From the NCBI GenBank assembly GCA_027627705.1, contig CP091242.1, positions 1,183,128-1,247,127 of the forward strand: a stretch of DNA of 64,000 bases, written 5' to 3'. The notes beneath the pieces are model-generated. The model saw only the letters and a program-made list of their open reading frames with translations, ran no database searches and had not been told where the DNA came from. Shown here in pieces: positions 27,344 through 37,513 of this stretch (position 1 is the stretch's first letter; every line of letters starts with the position of its first letter). The position numbers and the translations under genes are program-made. Origin of the DNA: Hyphomonadaceae bacterium BL14 (GTDB lineage: Bacteria > Pseudomonadota > Alphaproteobacteria > Caulobacterales > Maricaulaceae).

Positions 27344-27598
27344 ATGACCGATATGACCGTTTCCAACGTGCCTGCGCGCCGCGCCTTCCAGCGCCGCCGC
27401 AAGGTATGTCCGTTCTCTGGCGAGGCTTCGCCGAAGATCGACTACAAGGACGTGAAGCTGCTTCAGCGCTACATGTCCGAGCGCGGCAAGATCGTGCCCG
27501 CGCGCATCACGGCGGTATCCGCCAAGAAGCAGCGTGAACTCGCCCGCGCCATCAAGCGCGCCCGCGTTCTCGCCCTTCTGCCCTACGCAGTCGATTAA
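27344..27598 (+). CDS. rpsR: 30S ribosomal protein S18
   Basis: An 84-residue S18 with the conserved core [62 protein letters not shown]. It binds the platform of 30S next to S6. It starts 12 bp after rpsF with GGAGA upstream, and rplI follows 14 bp later. Confidence 0.98.
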   Translation: MTDMTVSNVPARRAFQRRRKVCPFSGEASPKIDYKDVKLLQRYMSERGKIVPARITAVSAKKQRELARAIKRARVLALLPYAVD

Positions 27599-27612
27599 GG
27601 GAGAACGGGATC

Positions 27613-28230
27613 ATGCAAGTCGTTCTTCTCGAGCGTGTCGAAAAGCTGGGTGTCATCGGCGACGTTGTCGCCGTCAAGCCGGGCTTCGCACGCAATTTCC
27701 TCCTGCCCCAGGGCAAAGCCCTGCGGGCGACCGCAGCCAATCTGGAACGCTTCGAGCGCGAGCGCGAAGTTCTGGTCAAGCTCAATGAAGAGCGCGCCTC
27801 CAAGGCCCGCGATTCCGGTTCGCATCTGGACGGTGCCAGCTTCGTGCTGATCCGTCAGGCGTCCGAGAGCGGCCAGCTCTACGGTTCGGTGTCCACACGT
27901 GACATCGCCGATGCGGCAACCTCCGACGCCCTGACCGTCACGCGCGGCATGGTGGACCTGAAAGCCCCGATCAAGGCGCTGGGCCTGCACGACGTCCGCG
28001 TCATGCTGCACCCGGAAGTCTCGGTGACCATCACGATCAACGTGGCGCGCACCGCCGACGAAGCCGAGCGTCAGGCCAAGGGCGAAGACGTCATCGCCTC
28101 TGCGGCCGAAGAAGACCGCGCTCTGGCGGACGCCCAGGCCGCCGTCCTGATGGAATCGGGCGTTGAAGGTCAGGATGATGACCGCGACGACGAGCCGTCG
28201 GACGAAGCCGGGGACGAGGACCAGGCCTGA
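27613..28230 (+). CDS. rplI: 50S ribosomal protein L9
   Basis: A 205-residue L9. The N-terminal RNA-binding domain ([37 protein letters not shown]) is canonical and the C-terminal domain is complete to about residue 150, followed by an acidic extension of about 45 residues common in alphaproteobacteria. Last gene of the operon, with a clear terminator 26 nt after the stop. Confidence 0.97.
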   Translation: MQVVLLERVEKLGVIGDVVAVKPGFARNFLLPQGKALRATAANLERFEREREVLVKLNEERASKARDSGSHLDGASFVLIRQASESGQLYGSVSTRDIADAATSDALTVTRGMVDLKAPIKALGLHDVRVMLHPEVSVTITINVARTADEAERQAKGEDVIASAAEEDRALADAQAAVLMESGVEGQDDDRDDEPSDEAGDEDQA

Positions 28231-28256
28231 GGCCTGCCCGCGTCCAGTCGAACAGG

Positions 28257-28287
28257 CGGGCGGCTCCCACAAGGGCCGCCCGTTTTT
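28257..28287 (+). terminator. Rho-independent terminator of the rpsF operon
   Basis: An 8-bp GC stem (28257-28264 with 28275-28282) is followed directly by TTTTT (28283-28287). Confidence 0.85.
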
Positions 28288-28385
28288 CGTTCAGGCCCGA
28301 TGATCCGTCTGTCTTGACCCGGACCTGCGTCCCGTGTTTTTGCAGTGCAGCAAAATGACTGCCGTCCCGAGAGTGAGCCACATAG

Positions 28386-29186
28386 ATGACCCGCGTGCGT
28401 GTTGACTTGTCCGGCCAGTGCGCCGTTATCACCGGCTCGACCTCCGGTATCGGCGCCGCGCTGGCCGAAGGTCTTGCAGCCAATGGCTGCGATATCGTGC
28501 TGAACGGTCTGGGCGACCCTCAGGAGATCGAAGCGCTGCGTGCGCGTCTGGCCGATACATACAAGGTCCGCGCGCTCTACCACCCCGCCAACATGCTGCA
28601 CGCGCATGAGATCGCAGACCTGATCGGGTTTGCTCACAAAGCGTTCGGCCGCCTCGATATCCTGGTCAATAATGCCGGCATCCAGCATGTGGCCAGGATC
28701 GAGGAGTTCCCGGCGGACAAGTGGGACGCGATCCTGGCCATCAATCTGTCAAGCGTGTTCCACGCCTGCCGGCATGCCATTCCCTTGATGACCGGGCAGG
28801 GGCGCGGGCGGATCGTCAATATCGCCTCGGCCCACGCCCTGGCCGCCTCGCCATTCAAATCGGCCTATGTGGCGGCCAAGCACGGTGTGATGGGTCTGAC
28901 CAAGACGATCGCCCTGGAAGTCGCCGAGCGCGCCATCACCTGCAACGCCATCAATCCGGGCTATGTGCGCACGCCGCTGGTGGACAGCCAGATCGCCGAC
29001 ACCGCCCGCGAGCGTGGCATCAGTGAAGAGGCGGTGGTGCGCGACGTGATGCTGCACGCCCAGCCGACACGCCAGTTCGTGCAATACAACGAGCTCCTCG
29101 GCGCGCTGCTCTACCTGGTGTCTGATGATGGCGCCAGCGCCAACGGGACGTCGATCAATGTCGAAGGTGGCTGGCTGGCGAAGTAA
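28386..29186 (+). CDS. bdhA: 3-hydroxybutyrate dehydrogenase (SDR family)
   Basis: A 266-residue short-chain dehydrogenase interconverting 3-hydroxybutyrate and acetoacetate with NAD. The cofactor loop is TGSTSGIGAALAEGLA, NNAGIQHVARIEEFPADKWDAILAINLSS is characteristic of hydroxybutyrate dehydrogenases, and the catalytic YxxxK is in SAYVAAKHGVMGLTK. The C-terminus (TPLVDSQI ... ASANGTSINVEGGW) agrees. It is monocistronic and its stop is 3 bp from the converging Rieske gene. Likely role: turnover of polyhydroxybutyrate. Confidence 0.88.
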   Translation: MTRVRVDLSGQCAVITGSTSGIGAALAEGLAANGCDIVLNGLGDPQEIEALRARLADTYKVRALYHPANMLHAHEIADLIGFAHKAFGRLDILVNNAGIQHVARIEEFPADKWDAILAINLSSVFHACRHAIPLMTGQGRGRIVNIASAHALAASPFKSAYVAAKHGVMGLTKTIALEVAERAITCNAINPGYVRTPLVDSQIADTARERGISEEAVVRDVMLHAQPTRQFVQYNELLGALLYLVSDDGASANGTSINVEGGWLAK

Positions 29187-29189
29187 AGC

Positions 29190-29909
29190 CTACACCCTGC
29201 CCCGCATTGCCGCATCCAGACGCCCCGCCAGCGCGCCCCGGCCTGCCAGCGCCAGCCCTGCCGCCGGCGGCCCAGACCGCCGCCACAGCGCGCGCAGGCG
29301 GTCCACCTGGCCGGGTTGCGCGGGCGTATCTGCGGCCAGGTAGGCCAACTCCCAAAGCCCCAACCTGAGAACTCCGTGCGCCATGACCGGTACCGCGCTG
29401 GGCGCGCCCTCGCCCGCCGGCATCGTCAGCGTTTCGGTCCATGCCATGACCGGCGCTGCGTCCGGTGCATCAGCAAGATGCGGTGCGCCGGTTTCAGGGT
29501 CAGGTGCGTCGGGCAGGACCGGCGCATCGGCGGGACCGTCAGGGATCCAGACCCAGATCAGGCCCTGGCGCTCCTCCACCGGATAGCGGCGCACCCGGAT
29601 ACGGGCGATATCGCTTTGCTGACCCTCGACCATGGAGGGAATGGCCGCGCAGCGCCCGTCCGCGCCAAAGCGCCAGCCATGATAGGGGCATTCCAGCTCG
29701 CGCCCGCCCTCTACCAGACGCCCCGCCGAGAACGGCACGCCGCGATGGGGGCACAGATCACGCACGGCACAGGCGCGTCCCGCCTCGTCACGCCAGAGCA
29801 CGACCGGCTGATCGGCGATGATGCGGCCGTCCATAACCCCGGCTTTGAGCGCCCGTGATGGCAGCACCGCCAGCCAGCGCTGCGGCAGGGATGACTCTTG
29901 CGCGCTCAT
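29190..29909 (-). CDS. Rieske [2Fe-2S] domain protein, ring-hydroxylase-like but short
   Basis: A 239-residue protein. The Rieske cluster ligands C53, H55, C74 and H77 (CPHRG and CPYHGW) are intact, within the N-terminal domain of aromatic-ring-hydroxylating oxygenases. Residues after about 130 are short and Ala/Pro-rich and lack a recognisable mononuclear-iron (two His, one Asp) catalytic domain, whereas full alpha subunits have about 350 residues. It may be a truncated oxygenase or an electron-transfer protein. GGGGGA 8 nt upstream supports ATG 29909. Confidence 0.78.
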   Translation of the reverse strand: MSAQESSLPQRWLAVLPSRALKAGVMDGRIIADQPVVLWRDEAGRACAVRDLCPHRGVPFSAGRLVEGGRELECPYHGWRFGADGRCAAIPSMVEGQQSDIARIRVRRYPVEERQGLIWVWIPDGPADAPVLPDAPDPETGAPHLADAPDAAPVMAWTETLTMPAGEGAPSAVPVMAHGVLRLGLWELAYLAADTPAQPGQVDRLRALWRRSGPPAAGLALAGRGALAGRLDAAMRGRV

Positions 29910-30001
29910 CAAAACCATCCCCCGGCGGGCAGGCCCTGTGCGGCCCGGTAGCGCACCGCGTAACACCGCGGGCGCGCCGTGTCAGCCCGGCGGTTCACGT
30001 G

Positions 30002-30691
30002 TCAGGCTTCTGGGTTGAGCGCGTAGCCGGCCGAACGCACCGTACGGATTGGATCGGTTCCGCCCACCTTGTTGAGCGCCTTGCGCAGCCGGCCGATATG
30101 CACGTCCACGGTGCGGGTCTCCACATACACGTCCGAACCCCAGACAGCGTCCAGCAATTGCTCGCGCGAGAACACGCGGCCGGGATGCTGCATGAAGTAA
30201 TCCAGCAGCCGGAACTCGGTGGGGCCCAGATGGATTTCCTGTCCGCTGCGCACCACCTTGTGGGCCACCCGGTCCATGGTGATATCGCCAGCCTGGACCG
30301 TGTCTTCGGCCAGGCCCGGCCGGATACGCCGCAGCACCGCACGCACCCGCGCAAACAGCTCCTTCATCAGGAACGGCTTGACGATGTAGTCGTCCGCGCC
30401 CGTGTCGAGGCCCCGGATCCGGTCGGTCTCCTCACCGCGCGCGGTGAGCATGATGATCGGCAGATTGCGGCTTTCCTGGCGGCTGCGCAGGCGCCGGCAC
30501 ACCTCGATGCCGGAGATTTTCGGCAGCATCCAGTCGAGCACCACCACATCGGGCTGACGCTCTTCCACCAGCATCAACGCCTCCTCGCCATCGGCGGCGA
30601 CGGAGACCCGGAAGCCCTCTTTCTTCAGATTATACTGCAAGAGTTCGGACAGAGCGTCCTCATCCTCGACGACCAGGACATGCGGCTGCAT
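30002..30691 (-). CDS. phoB: Phosphate regulon response regulator PhoB
   Basis: A 229-residue OmpR-family regulator. The receiver domain has the phospho-acceptor D53 (VVVLDWMLPKISG), the acidic pair ED near residue 10, and K in DDYIVKPF; the winged-helix DNA-binding domain ends in DVHIGRLRKALNKVG, typical of PhoB. Phosphorylated by PhoR under phosphate limitation, it activates Pho-box promoters. It is last in phoR-pstC-pstA-pstB-phoU-phoB, 11 bp after phoU. Confidence 0.96.
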   Translation of the reverse strand: MQPHVLVVEDEDALSELLQYNLKKEGFRVSVAADGEEALMLVEERQPDVVVLDWMLPKISGIEVCRRLRSRQESRNLPIIMLTARGEETDRIRGLDTGADDYIVKPFLMKELFARVRAVLRRIRPGLAEDTVQAGDITMDRVAHKVVRSGQEIHLGPTEFRLLDYFMQHPGRVFSREQLLDAVWGSDVYVETRTVDVHIGRLRKALNKVGGTDPIRTVRSAGYALNPEA

Positions 30692-30702
30692 TACGGCCCC
30701 CT

Positions 30703-31413
30703 TCAGTGAGACATTTCAGGACGTGGTCCGCGCGGGCGCTCTGACGCCAGTTCGCGGCCCGTCACCAGATAGTGGATCACCTCGGCAATATTCGTGGCGT
30801 GGTCGCCGATGCGCTCAAGGTTCTTGGCGATGAACAGAAGATGTGCGCCCGGCCCGATCATGGACGGCTCGTTGCTCATGGCGCGCACCAGCTCGCGGAA
30901 CAGTGCATTGTAATGCTCGTCCACATCATCATCGCGCTCCCACACGGCCACAGCGCGCGCGGTTTCGCCGGTGGCGTAGGCGTCGAGCACTTCATGCATA
31001 TGGCTCAGCACCAGCTTGCCCATCCGGTCTACAGACGCGCCAAACGCGGTAGGCTCGCTGTCATTGAGCGTGGGCACGCGCCGGGCGATCGACTTGGCCA
31101 GATCACCGACGCGCTCCAGATCGGACACGATCTTCAGCGCCGCAATGCACACCCGCAAATCCTGGGCGATGGGGTGGCGCAGGGCCAGAAGCCGGATGAT
31201 CTTCTTCTCGATGTCGCGCTGCATGGCGTCGACCTGAACATCACGCGCGACGACATCGGCTGCCAGATCGCCGTCGCGGGTGGCGGCCGCTTCGAGCGCG
31301 TCCGACACCAGACTCTCGGCAAGCCCGCCCATGGCGGCGACATCGGCCGAGAGCTGTTCAAGCTCCTCGGAGAAGGCTTTGACGATATGCGGCGCCTTGA
31401 CCTGGTTGGTCAT
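30703..31413 (-). CDS. phoU: Phosphate signalling protein PhoU
   Basis: A 236-residue all-helical protein with two PhoU repeats, each carrying the metal-binding pattern (DLERVGDLAKSIARR and NLERIGDHATNIAEVI). PhoU links the Pst transporter with PhoR and represses the regulon when phosphate is high. It lies between pstB and phoB. Confidence 0.96.
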   Translation of the reverse strand: MTNQVKAPHIVKAFSEELEQLSADVAAMGGLAESLVSDALEAAATRDGDLAADVVARDVQVDAMQRDIEKKIIRLLALRHPIAQDLRVCIAALKIVSDLERVGDLAKSIARRVPTLNDSEPTAFGASVDRMGKLVLSHMHEVLDAYATGETARAVAVWERDDDVDEHYNALFRELVRAMSNEPSMIGPGAHLLFIAKNLERIGDHATNIAEVIHYLVTGRELASERPRGPRPEMSH

Positions 31414-31469
31414 GAGCGAAGCCTTTCAATGGCCAGTTCCAAAGTCGGTTGCGAAACGCTGCGTACGGC

Positions 31470-32285
31470 CTAGCCGAAGCGCCCCGTGATATAGTCCTGC
31501 GTGCGCTGGTCACGCGGGTTGGTGAAAATCTCCTCGGTCGGCCCGTACTCCACGAGCGCGCCGAGGTGGAAGAAGGCGGTCATCTGCGACACCCGCGCGG
31601 CCTGGGCCATGGAGTGGGTGACGATGATCAGGGCATAGTTCTGGCGCAGTTCGTCGATGAGCTCTTCGATGCGCGCCGTGGCGATAGGGTCCAGCGCCGA
31701 GCACGGCTCGTCCATCAGGATCACTTCCGGGTTCACCGCGATGGCGCGCGCAATCACCAGGCGCTGCTGCTGGCCGCCTGACAGCGAGGTGCCCGGCTGG
31801 TGCAGACGGTCAGCGACTTCCTTCCACAGGCCCGCCTTGGTCAGGCTGGTCTCCACGATGGCTGCCAGCTCGTCCTTGTTGGCGGCCAGGCCATGGATGC
31901 GCGGGCCATAGGCAACATTCTCGAAAATCGTCTTCGGGAACGGGTTGGGCTTCTGGAACACCATGCCGACGCGCGCGCGCAGCAACACCGGGTCGATCGA
32001 GCGGTCATTGATCTCCTCGCCATCGATCCGGATCGAGCCGCTCACCCGGGCGGTATCGATCGTATCGTTCATCCGGTTGATGCAGCGCAGGAAGGTGGAC
32101 TTGCCGCAGCCCGACGGACCGATGCACGCCGTCACGGAGCGGTCAGGCATGTCGATGTTCACCCGGTCCAGGGCCAGGGCACCGCTATAGCGCACAGACA
32201 GGTCACGCGCGGCGACCTTGATGTCCATGCCCGGCGGGGCAGGATGATACACCGTGGACGGTGCGGGACGGGTGTCGTGGGCCAT
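31470..32285 (-). CDS. pstB: Phosphate ABC transporter ATP-binding protein PstB
   Basis: A 271-residue ABC ATPase. Walker A is [13 protein letters not shown], the signature [14 protein letters not shown], Walker [14 protein letters not shown], and the H-loop [29 protein letters not shown] is diagnostic for PstB. It starts 2 bp after pstA with AGGTGG five nt upstream of ATG 32285. Confidence 0.97.
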   Translation of the reverse strand: MAHDTRPAPSTVYHPAPPGMDIKVAARDLSVRYSGALALDRVNIDMPDRSVTACIGPSGCGKSTFLRCINRMNDTIDTARVSGSIRIDGEEINDRSIDPVLLRARVGMVFQKPNPFPKTIFENVAYGPRIHGLAANKDELAAIVETSLTKAGLWKEVADRLHQPGTSLSGGQQQRLVIARAIAVNPEVILMDEPCSALDPIATARIEELIDELRQNYALIIVTHSMAQAARVSQMTAFFHLGALVEYGPTEEIFTNPRDQRTQDYITGRFG

Positions 32286-32287
32286 GG

Positions 32288-34027
32288 CTACCACCTGCGT
32301 TCGAACCGGCGGCGCAGATAGATCGCAACCGCATTGAGACTGACCATCAGGACCAGAAGGACAAGGATCGCGGCAGCGGTGCGCGCTTCAAATGCGCGCT
32401 CTGCGGCCGACGACCAGAGAAAGATTTGCACCGGCATGACGGTGGATGGCTCGGTAAAGCCGGACAGGCCCAGCGTCGGCGCGTCGGCGATAAAGGCCAC
32501 CATGCCGATCATCAGAAGCGGCGCGGTCTCGCCCAGCGCCTGGGCCAGGCCGATGATCGAGCCGGTCAGAATGCCCGGCGCGGCCAGCGGCAGCACATGG
32601 TGGAACACCGCTTGCGTCTTCGACGCGCCCACGCCCAGCGCCGCCTCGCGGATGGACGGCGGCACGGCTTTCAGCGCCGCGCGCGAGGAGATAATCACCG
32701 TGGGCAACGTCATCAGCGCCAGCACCACGCCGCCCACCAGAGGGGCCGACCGGGGCATGCCGAACGTGTTGATGAACACCGCCAGGCCCAGAAGGCCGAA
32801 GACGATGGACGGCACCGCAGCCAGATTGTTGATGTTCACCTCGATGAAATCGGAAATGCGGTTCTTCGGCGCAAACTCTTCCAGATAGATCGCCGCGCCG
32901 ACCCCGATGGGGACCGCCAGCAGCATGGTGACGAACATCGTCAGCACCGAGCCGATCAGCGCGCCCAGCACACCGGCAATCTCCGGCTCGCGGCTGTCGG
33001 CATAGGTGAACAGCTCGGTATTGAAGCCGCTGGCCGCCAGGCCGCGCTCGCGCAAGGCATCAGCCATGGCGATCTGGCGGTCGCTGATCAGCCGCCCGGC
33101 CTGGGGCGTCTCCAGGGTCCACAGCGTCCACTCGGTCACGCGTTCAGCCGGCGACGGGGCGCTGATCACAGTCTCGCCTGTGGCTCCGGTCCGGTCGGCG
33201 CTGATCTGGGTCACGCGGATCACCTCGCCGCCCGCCTTGATGAGCAGGCTGGGGATTTGCGGGTCCAGCACCACCGCCGCGTCATCGTCCAGCCGTTCTA
33301 GAAGCAGCCCGGCCTGGACGCGGGCGCGCCGCGCCTCGGATTCGTAAATGGCGCGGATATCGCGATCGATAGCGTCGGCCATGGCGGCTTCGGCACGGCC
33401 CGCGCGCTGTTCCAGCTCACGAGCGCGCGCACGCGCGACCTCACGCACATCGTCCACGAAAGCGTCAAACACCGGCCCGTCCGCCGACAGGGTCACGGCG
33501 CGGCCCTCTCCCCGCACGATGCGCAGCGGCGACGGGCCCGGCGCGGTGGATTCACGGACGGTCGTCCCCTGGAGATAGAGGTCCGCACTGTCATCGATCG
33601 GGAAGGTGAACCGCACCGTCTGGCCGACCAGAGACGGGTCCTGAACCACCTGATTGAGCAGCCGCGCCGCGTTGATCGAGCTGTACAGCCCGAACAGATC
33701 ACGCAGTTGCTCGCGCGATTGCATGTCCGGGAACTCGCCGCGCAGGGCGGTCTGGATCGCGGCATTATACCCGCCGCGGCGCAGCGAGGCCTCGCTCATA
33801 TCGCCGCGCGGATCGATCAGCGCGCGGTCCAGCTCCACGTCCACCGTCACGCGCCAGGTGGTCATGGCCGGAACCGACTGGATGATGATCGAACCGACCA
33901 GCAAGAACAGGAAGGCCACAGCCAGCGTGATCGCTGCCATGCCGTAAAAGCGGAAGCGCTGCTCGGACCGGTGACGGCGGGCCAGGCGGGCTTCGACAGC
34001 GGTGCGGATCGGGGCGGGGCTATTCAT
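32288..34027 (-). CDS. pstA: Phosphate ABC transporter permease PstA, long N-terminal domain
   Basis: A 579-residue permease, about twice the length of E. coli PstA. The C-terminal about 230 residues hold the permease core ([65 protein letters not shown] with the EAA loop). After one N-terminal membrane helix comes a large soluble, probably periplasmic region of about 300 residues, as in alphaproteobacterial PstA with a DUF3333-type extension. The ATG overlaps the pstC stop by 8 nt; a GTG three codons upstream is possible. Confidence 0.93.
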   Translation of the reverse strand: MNSPAPIRTAVEARLARRHRSEQRFRFYGMAAITLAVAFLFLLVGSIIIQSVPAMTTWRVTVDVELDRALIDPRGDMSEASLRRGGYNAAIQTALRGEFPDMQSREQLRDLFGLYSSINAARLLNQVVQDPSLVGQTVRFTFPIDDSADLYLQGTTVRESTAPGPSPLRIVRGEGRAVTLSADGPVFDAFVDDVREVARARARELEQRAGRAEAAMADAIDRDIRAIYESEARRARVQAGLLLERLDDDAAVVLDPQIPSLLIKAGGEVIRVTQISADRTGATGETVISAPSPAERVTEWTLWTLETPQAGRLISDRQIAMADALRERGLAASGFNTELFTYADSREPEIAGVLGALIGSVLTMFVTMLLAVPIGVGAAIYLEEFAPKNRISDFIEVNINNLAAVPSIVFGLLGLAVFINTFGMPRSAPLVGGVVLALMTLPTVIISSRAALKAVPPSIREAALGVGASKTQAVFHHVLPLAAPGILTGSIIGLAQALGETAPLLMIGMVAFIADAPTLGLSGFTEPSTVMPVQIFLWSSAAERAFEARTAAAILVLLVLMVSLNAVAIYLRRRFERRW

Positions 34028-35711
34028 AGCGTTCACGGAAGCGTTGCACCACGCGCAGCGCGATGATGTTGAGCAACAGGGTCATTGTGAACAGCACCAG
34101 GCCCAGCGCGAACGCAGCCAGCGTCTTGGAGCTGTCAAACTCCTGGTCGCCGGTCAGCAGGGTGACGATCTGGACGGTGATGGTGGTCACCGATTCCAGC
34201 GGGTTGGCGGTCAGATTGGCACCCTGGCCTGCGGCCATCACGACGATCATCGTCTCGCCAATGGCGCGCGACACGCCCAGCAGCACCGCGCCCACCACGC
34301 CCGGCAAGGCCGCAGGCAGAACGACATGGCGGATCGCTTCGGACTTGGTGGCGCCCATGGCGTAGGCCCCGTCGCGCAAGGTTTGCGGCACGGCGTTGAT
34401 CACATCATCTGACAGCGACGAAATGAACGGGATGATCATCACCCCCATGACCAGACCGGCCGACAGGGCGCTCTGGGTGACAGCGTCTTCATAGCCGAGG
34501 AACAGCGCAAAATCGCGCAGGAACGGACCGACCGTCAGAAGCGCGAAAAAGCCGTAGACCACGGTGGGCACGCCCGCGAGCACCTCAAGGACCGGCTTGG
34601 CCACGGCGCGCACACGCGGCGTGGCGTATTCGGACATGTAAATCGCTGAAAACAGCCCCACCGGTACGGCCACCAGCATCGCGATGGCCGTGATCAGCGC
34701 GGTCCCGGCGAACAGCGGCACGGCCCCGAACGCCCCCGACTGGCCGATCTGGTCGGCGCGGATGGCGATTTGCGGGCTCCATTGCAGGCCGAACAGAAAA
34801 TCATGCAGGCGCCAGTCAATGGCCGCGAAAAAGCGAAGTGATTCAAATAGAAGCGAGAATACGATGCCCAAGGTGGTCAGGATCGCGATCAGCGAGGCGA
34901 TCATCAGCAGCGCACTGATCACCGACTCCACGCGGTTGCGCGCCCGGAAGGACGCTGTCACCCGCGAGCGGGCCCAGGCGAGCCCGCCGACCGCCAGCGC
35001 CATGACAAGCCCGGCGGCGGCAAGGCGGAACATGTCTTCCACCGGGCGCATCGCCAGCGCCGCGGCGCGCAGTTCAGGCGTATTGCGGCTGGCCAGCCCT
35101 GCTCCGAACGCGATGGCCCGTGCATCGGCCAGGAAGAGCTGGCGGCGTTCGCGCGGACTGATCCAGTATTCGAACCCGGCGCGCGCACGGATGCCCGCCT
35201 CGCTGGACGGCGCGCGCGAGGCGACCGCACGCACGATCTCGCTGCGGCGTTGATCCAGCTGCGCACCGACCTCCGTGAGGCGGGTGGTCTGGCGCGCCAG
35301 CGCGCTTTGAAAGTCTTGCGGGTCCAGGCCGCTATCGCGTGCCCGGGCGATCGCGTCGCGCGCCTCCAGCGCATCGGACTCGGCATCGGCAGCCTCGGCC
35401 AGCAGATCCAGGTAGGCCGCGTCGCTGTCCAGTTGCCGGTCAAACTCGGCGATCAACGGTGCTGCTTCGCGCTCCAGCTGGGTCATGGCCAGCGTATTCA
35501 CCAGCCCGGCACCAAACACGCCATAGGCCGCCAGCACCAGCAGCGCCGGACCGCCCGTCCACAAGGCGATGTAATACCCGTAGTAATTGGGAAGCGAGTG
35601 CAGCCGGTCGCGGGCACCGGAACGCGCGGCGAGCGCCCGGCGCCGGCCGATCAGAAAGCCGAATGCCGTGAGCACCAGGAGCGTCAGCGCCAGGAGGACC
35701 GAAATCTGCAT
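34020..35711 (-). CDS. pstC: Phosphate ABC transporter permease PstC, long N-terminal domain
   Basis: A 563-residue permease. The C-terminal core includes LVAVPVGLFSAIYMSEYATPRVRAVAKP, GVPTVVYGFFALLTVGPFLRD and YAMGATKSEAIRHVVLPAALPGVVG (EAA loop). The N-terminal half has membrane helices and a long coiled-coil-like, Ala/Arg/Asp-rich stretch (about residues 80-220) not found in E. coli PstC. ATG 35711 starts directly with a hydrophobic helix. It partners PstA and PstB; no pstS substrate-binding gene is in the cluster. Confidence 0.93.
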   Translation of the reverse strand: MQISVLLALTLLVLTAFGFLIGRRRALAARSGARDRLHSLPNYYGYYIALWTGGPALLVLAAYGVFGAGLVNTLAMTQLEREAAPLIAEFDRQLDSDAAYLDLLAEAADAESDALEARDAIARARDSGLDPQDFQSALARQTTRLTEVGAQLDQRRSEIVRAVASRAPSSEAGIRARAGFEYWISPRERRQLFLADARAIAFGAGLASRNTPELRAAALAMRPVEDMFRLAAAGLVMALAVGGLAWARSRVTASFRARNRVESVISALLMIASLIAILTTLGIVFSLLFESLRFFAAIDWRLHDFLFGLQWSPQIAIRADQIGQSGAFGAVPLFAGTALITAIAMLVAVPVGLFSAIYMSEYATPRVRAVAKPVLEVLAGVPTVVYGFFALLTVGPFLRDFALFLGYEDAVTQSALSAGLVMGVMIIPFISSLSDDVINAVPQTLRDGAYAMGATKSEAIRHVVLPAALPGVVGAVLLGVSRAIGETMIVVMAAGQGANLTANPLESVTTITVQIVTLLTGDQEFDSSKTLAAFALGLVLFTMTLLLNIIALRVVQRFRERYE

Positions 35712-35826
35712 CTCTGTTCCGGGCCCGCCTGCGATAAAACCGTCATGGTCATCGCAGCGGGCGGTCCTTCGCCACAATGAGCGGCGGACCATGCGCGGAC
35801 TCAGTCACCTGATTATGACACTTGCC

Positions 35827-37290
35827 CTACACTTTTGTGACAGTGTCAGCGGTGTTGTCCACCAGCCCGGACTCCGGCGCTGGCGGCTGGCTGGTGGCCG
35901 CGATCTCGGCATTGGCCCTGGCCGGTGCCAGCGCCAGAAACACAGAGAAGATCGACCCTGCGCCCGGCGCACTTTCCACAGTGAAACCGCCGCGGTGCCG
36001 GCTGACGATATGCTTGACGATCGCCAGGCCCAGGCCGGTCCCGGCCGTGGGTCCGCTCTTCTGGCCGTCCACGCGGAAGAAGCGCTCGGACAGACGTGGC
36101 AGGTATCGCCGCTCGATGCCGGGTCCGGCGTCGCGGACCCGCACGACCGCAAAACGCGCATCGGGGTCCAGTGGCGGCGCACTGAGCGTCAGGCGCCCGG
36201 ATTGCGGATCCATGCGTTCAGGCAGGTGCTCGGCACCATCACGGGTGCGCGATGCCTCCACCCACACCCTCACCACAGCGCCGTCAGGCGAGTATTTGAT
36301 GGCATTCTCCACGAGGTTCTCGACGACTTCGTAAATCTGGTCATGATCCCCGCGCACAGGCGTCGCGGCCTCCGCCAGAGTCACCTCCAGCGTGATGGCG
36401 CGCTTTTCCGCGACCAGTCCCAGCACTTCGGCCACATCGCGCACCAGAGCATTCAACTCCACCACGCCGGTCGGCACGACGTGCTCGTTCATCTCCACCC
36501 GGCTCAGCGACAAAAGATCATCGATCAGGCGGCGCATGCGCTCGGTCTGCTCCATCATGATCGCCAGGAAGCGCTCGCGCGCCTCGGGATCATCGCGCGC
36601 CGGACCCTGAAGGGTTTCGAGAAAGCCTGACAGCGAGGCCAGCGGCGTGCGCAGCTCATGGCTGGCATTGGCGAGGAAGTCGGCCCGCATGCGTTCGGCG
36701 CGTTTCGACGATGTATCATCGGCCAGCACCAGCATGGCGCGAAACGGCATGGGACCAGGTGTATTGAGGCGGATCGGCTCGACGAACGCGCGCACATGGC
36801 TCTCCAGCGGTGCCAGGGTCGCATACTCCACCGCGGCACCGCGCTCCCCGCGCAAAGCCGCGCTGACGGCTTCGAGCACGCGCGGCTGGCGCAGGGCGGT
36901 GGACAGAAGGCCGCGCTCGGCGCCTAGGCCCAGAAACGCCCGGGCGGACGGATTGGCGCGTTCGATCCGCCCACCCGGTCCGATCAGCAGCACAGGAATT
37001 GGCAGGCGCTCCAGCATCGCCTCACAGGCATCCGCCTCCACCGGGCGGAGGTCGGCAGCGGAGGCCGGGCTGGGGTTGGGCTCGGCAGCGGTCAGCGCTG
37101 TCAGATAATACACAGCCGCCAGGCCTGCCAATGCGAGCGACCCGGCCAGAAACACGCCCGGCTGGAGTTCACCCGCGACGGTCAGTACCGCCATCACCAG
37201 CACTGCCAGCGACGCGGTCAGTGCGATATCGCGCCGGCGCGGGCGGTCCATGGTTTTGCGGGGGGTGCGATTCGTGCGCTCTTCAGCCAT
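35827..37290 (-). CDS. phoR: Phosphate regulon sensor histidine kinase PhoR
   Basis: A 487-residue membrane kinase. Two membrane helices lie near residues 20-65, a PAS-like domain at about 90-200 (MLERLPIPVLLIGPGGRIERANPSA), the dimerisation/phospho-acceptor His in FLANASHELRTPLASL, the N-box VENLVENAIKYSPDG and the G-box RDAGPGI plus TGLGLAIVKHI. It phosphorylates PhoB. I use ATG 37290 (MAEERT); upstream in-frame ATGs at 37305 and 37371 exist without better ribosome-binding sites. It is the first gene of the pho cluster. Confidence 0.93.
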   Translation of the reverse strand: MAEERTNRTPRKTMDRPRRRDIALTASLAVLVMAVLTVAGELQPGVFLAGSLALAGLAAVYYLTALTAAEPNPSPASAADLRPVEADACEAMLERLPIPVLLIGPGGRIERANPSARAFLGLGAERGLLSTALRQPRVLEAVSAALRGERGAAVEYATLAPLESHVRAFVEPIRLNTPGPMPFRAMLVLADDTSSKRAERMRADFLANASHELRTPLASLSGFLETLQGPARDDPEARERFLAIMMEQTERMRRLIDDLLSLSRVEMNEHVVPTGVVELNALVRDVAEVLGLVAEKRAITLEVTLAEAATPVRGDHDQIYEVVENLVENAIKYSPDGAVVRVWVEASRTRDGAEHLPERMDPQSGRLTLSAPPLDPDARFAVVRVRDAGPGIERRYLPRLSERFFRVDGQKSGPTAGTGLGLAIVKHIVSRHRGGFTVESAPGAGSIFSVFLALAPARANAEIAATSQPPAPESGLVDNTADTVTKV

Positions 37291-37369
37291 GGCAATTGGT
37301 ATCATGAGAATGTGACGGGTGCGAAACAGGTGCCGGCGCGCCGCGCACTTCGCATCCGTCCCTGACTTC

Positions 37370-37387
37370 ATGACCGCCGCCTGACCC
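37370..37387 (-). promoter_or_regulatory. Pho-box-like direct repeat upstream of phoR
   Basis: On the minus strand GGGTCAG-4 nt-CGGTCAT gives two GTCA-centred 7-mers with the 11-bp period of a Pho box (consensus CTGTCAT repeats), about 80 bp before phoR. The second repeat is good, the first weak. Autoregulation of the pho cluster by PhoB would be expected. Confidence 0.33.
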
Positions 37388-37442
37388 CGGCATGAATTTT
37401 TCGTAATTCGAGCAATTTTTGTCGTTTTTCGATAAGTTTTGA

Positions 37443-37470
37443 TTGACTTTCATGAGTACGCGGGTAGGAA
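37443..37470 (+). promoter_or_regulatory. Candidate promoter of the RND efflux operon
   Basis: TTGACT (37443-37448) and TAGGAA (37465-37470) are separated by 16 nt and preceded by about 45 nt rich in A/T, which could act as an UP element. The first gene starts 44 nt after the -10 box. Confidence 0.35.
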
Positions 37471-37513
37471 AGCCGTGTTGATCCTGTTCCGGTTTGTCAG
37501 AGAGTTTTGAGCC

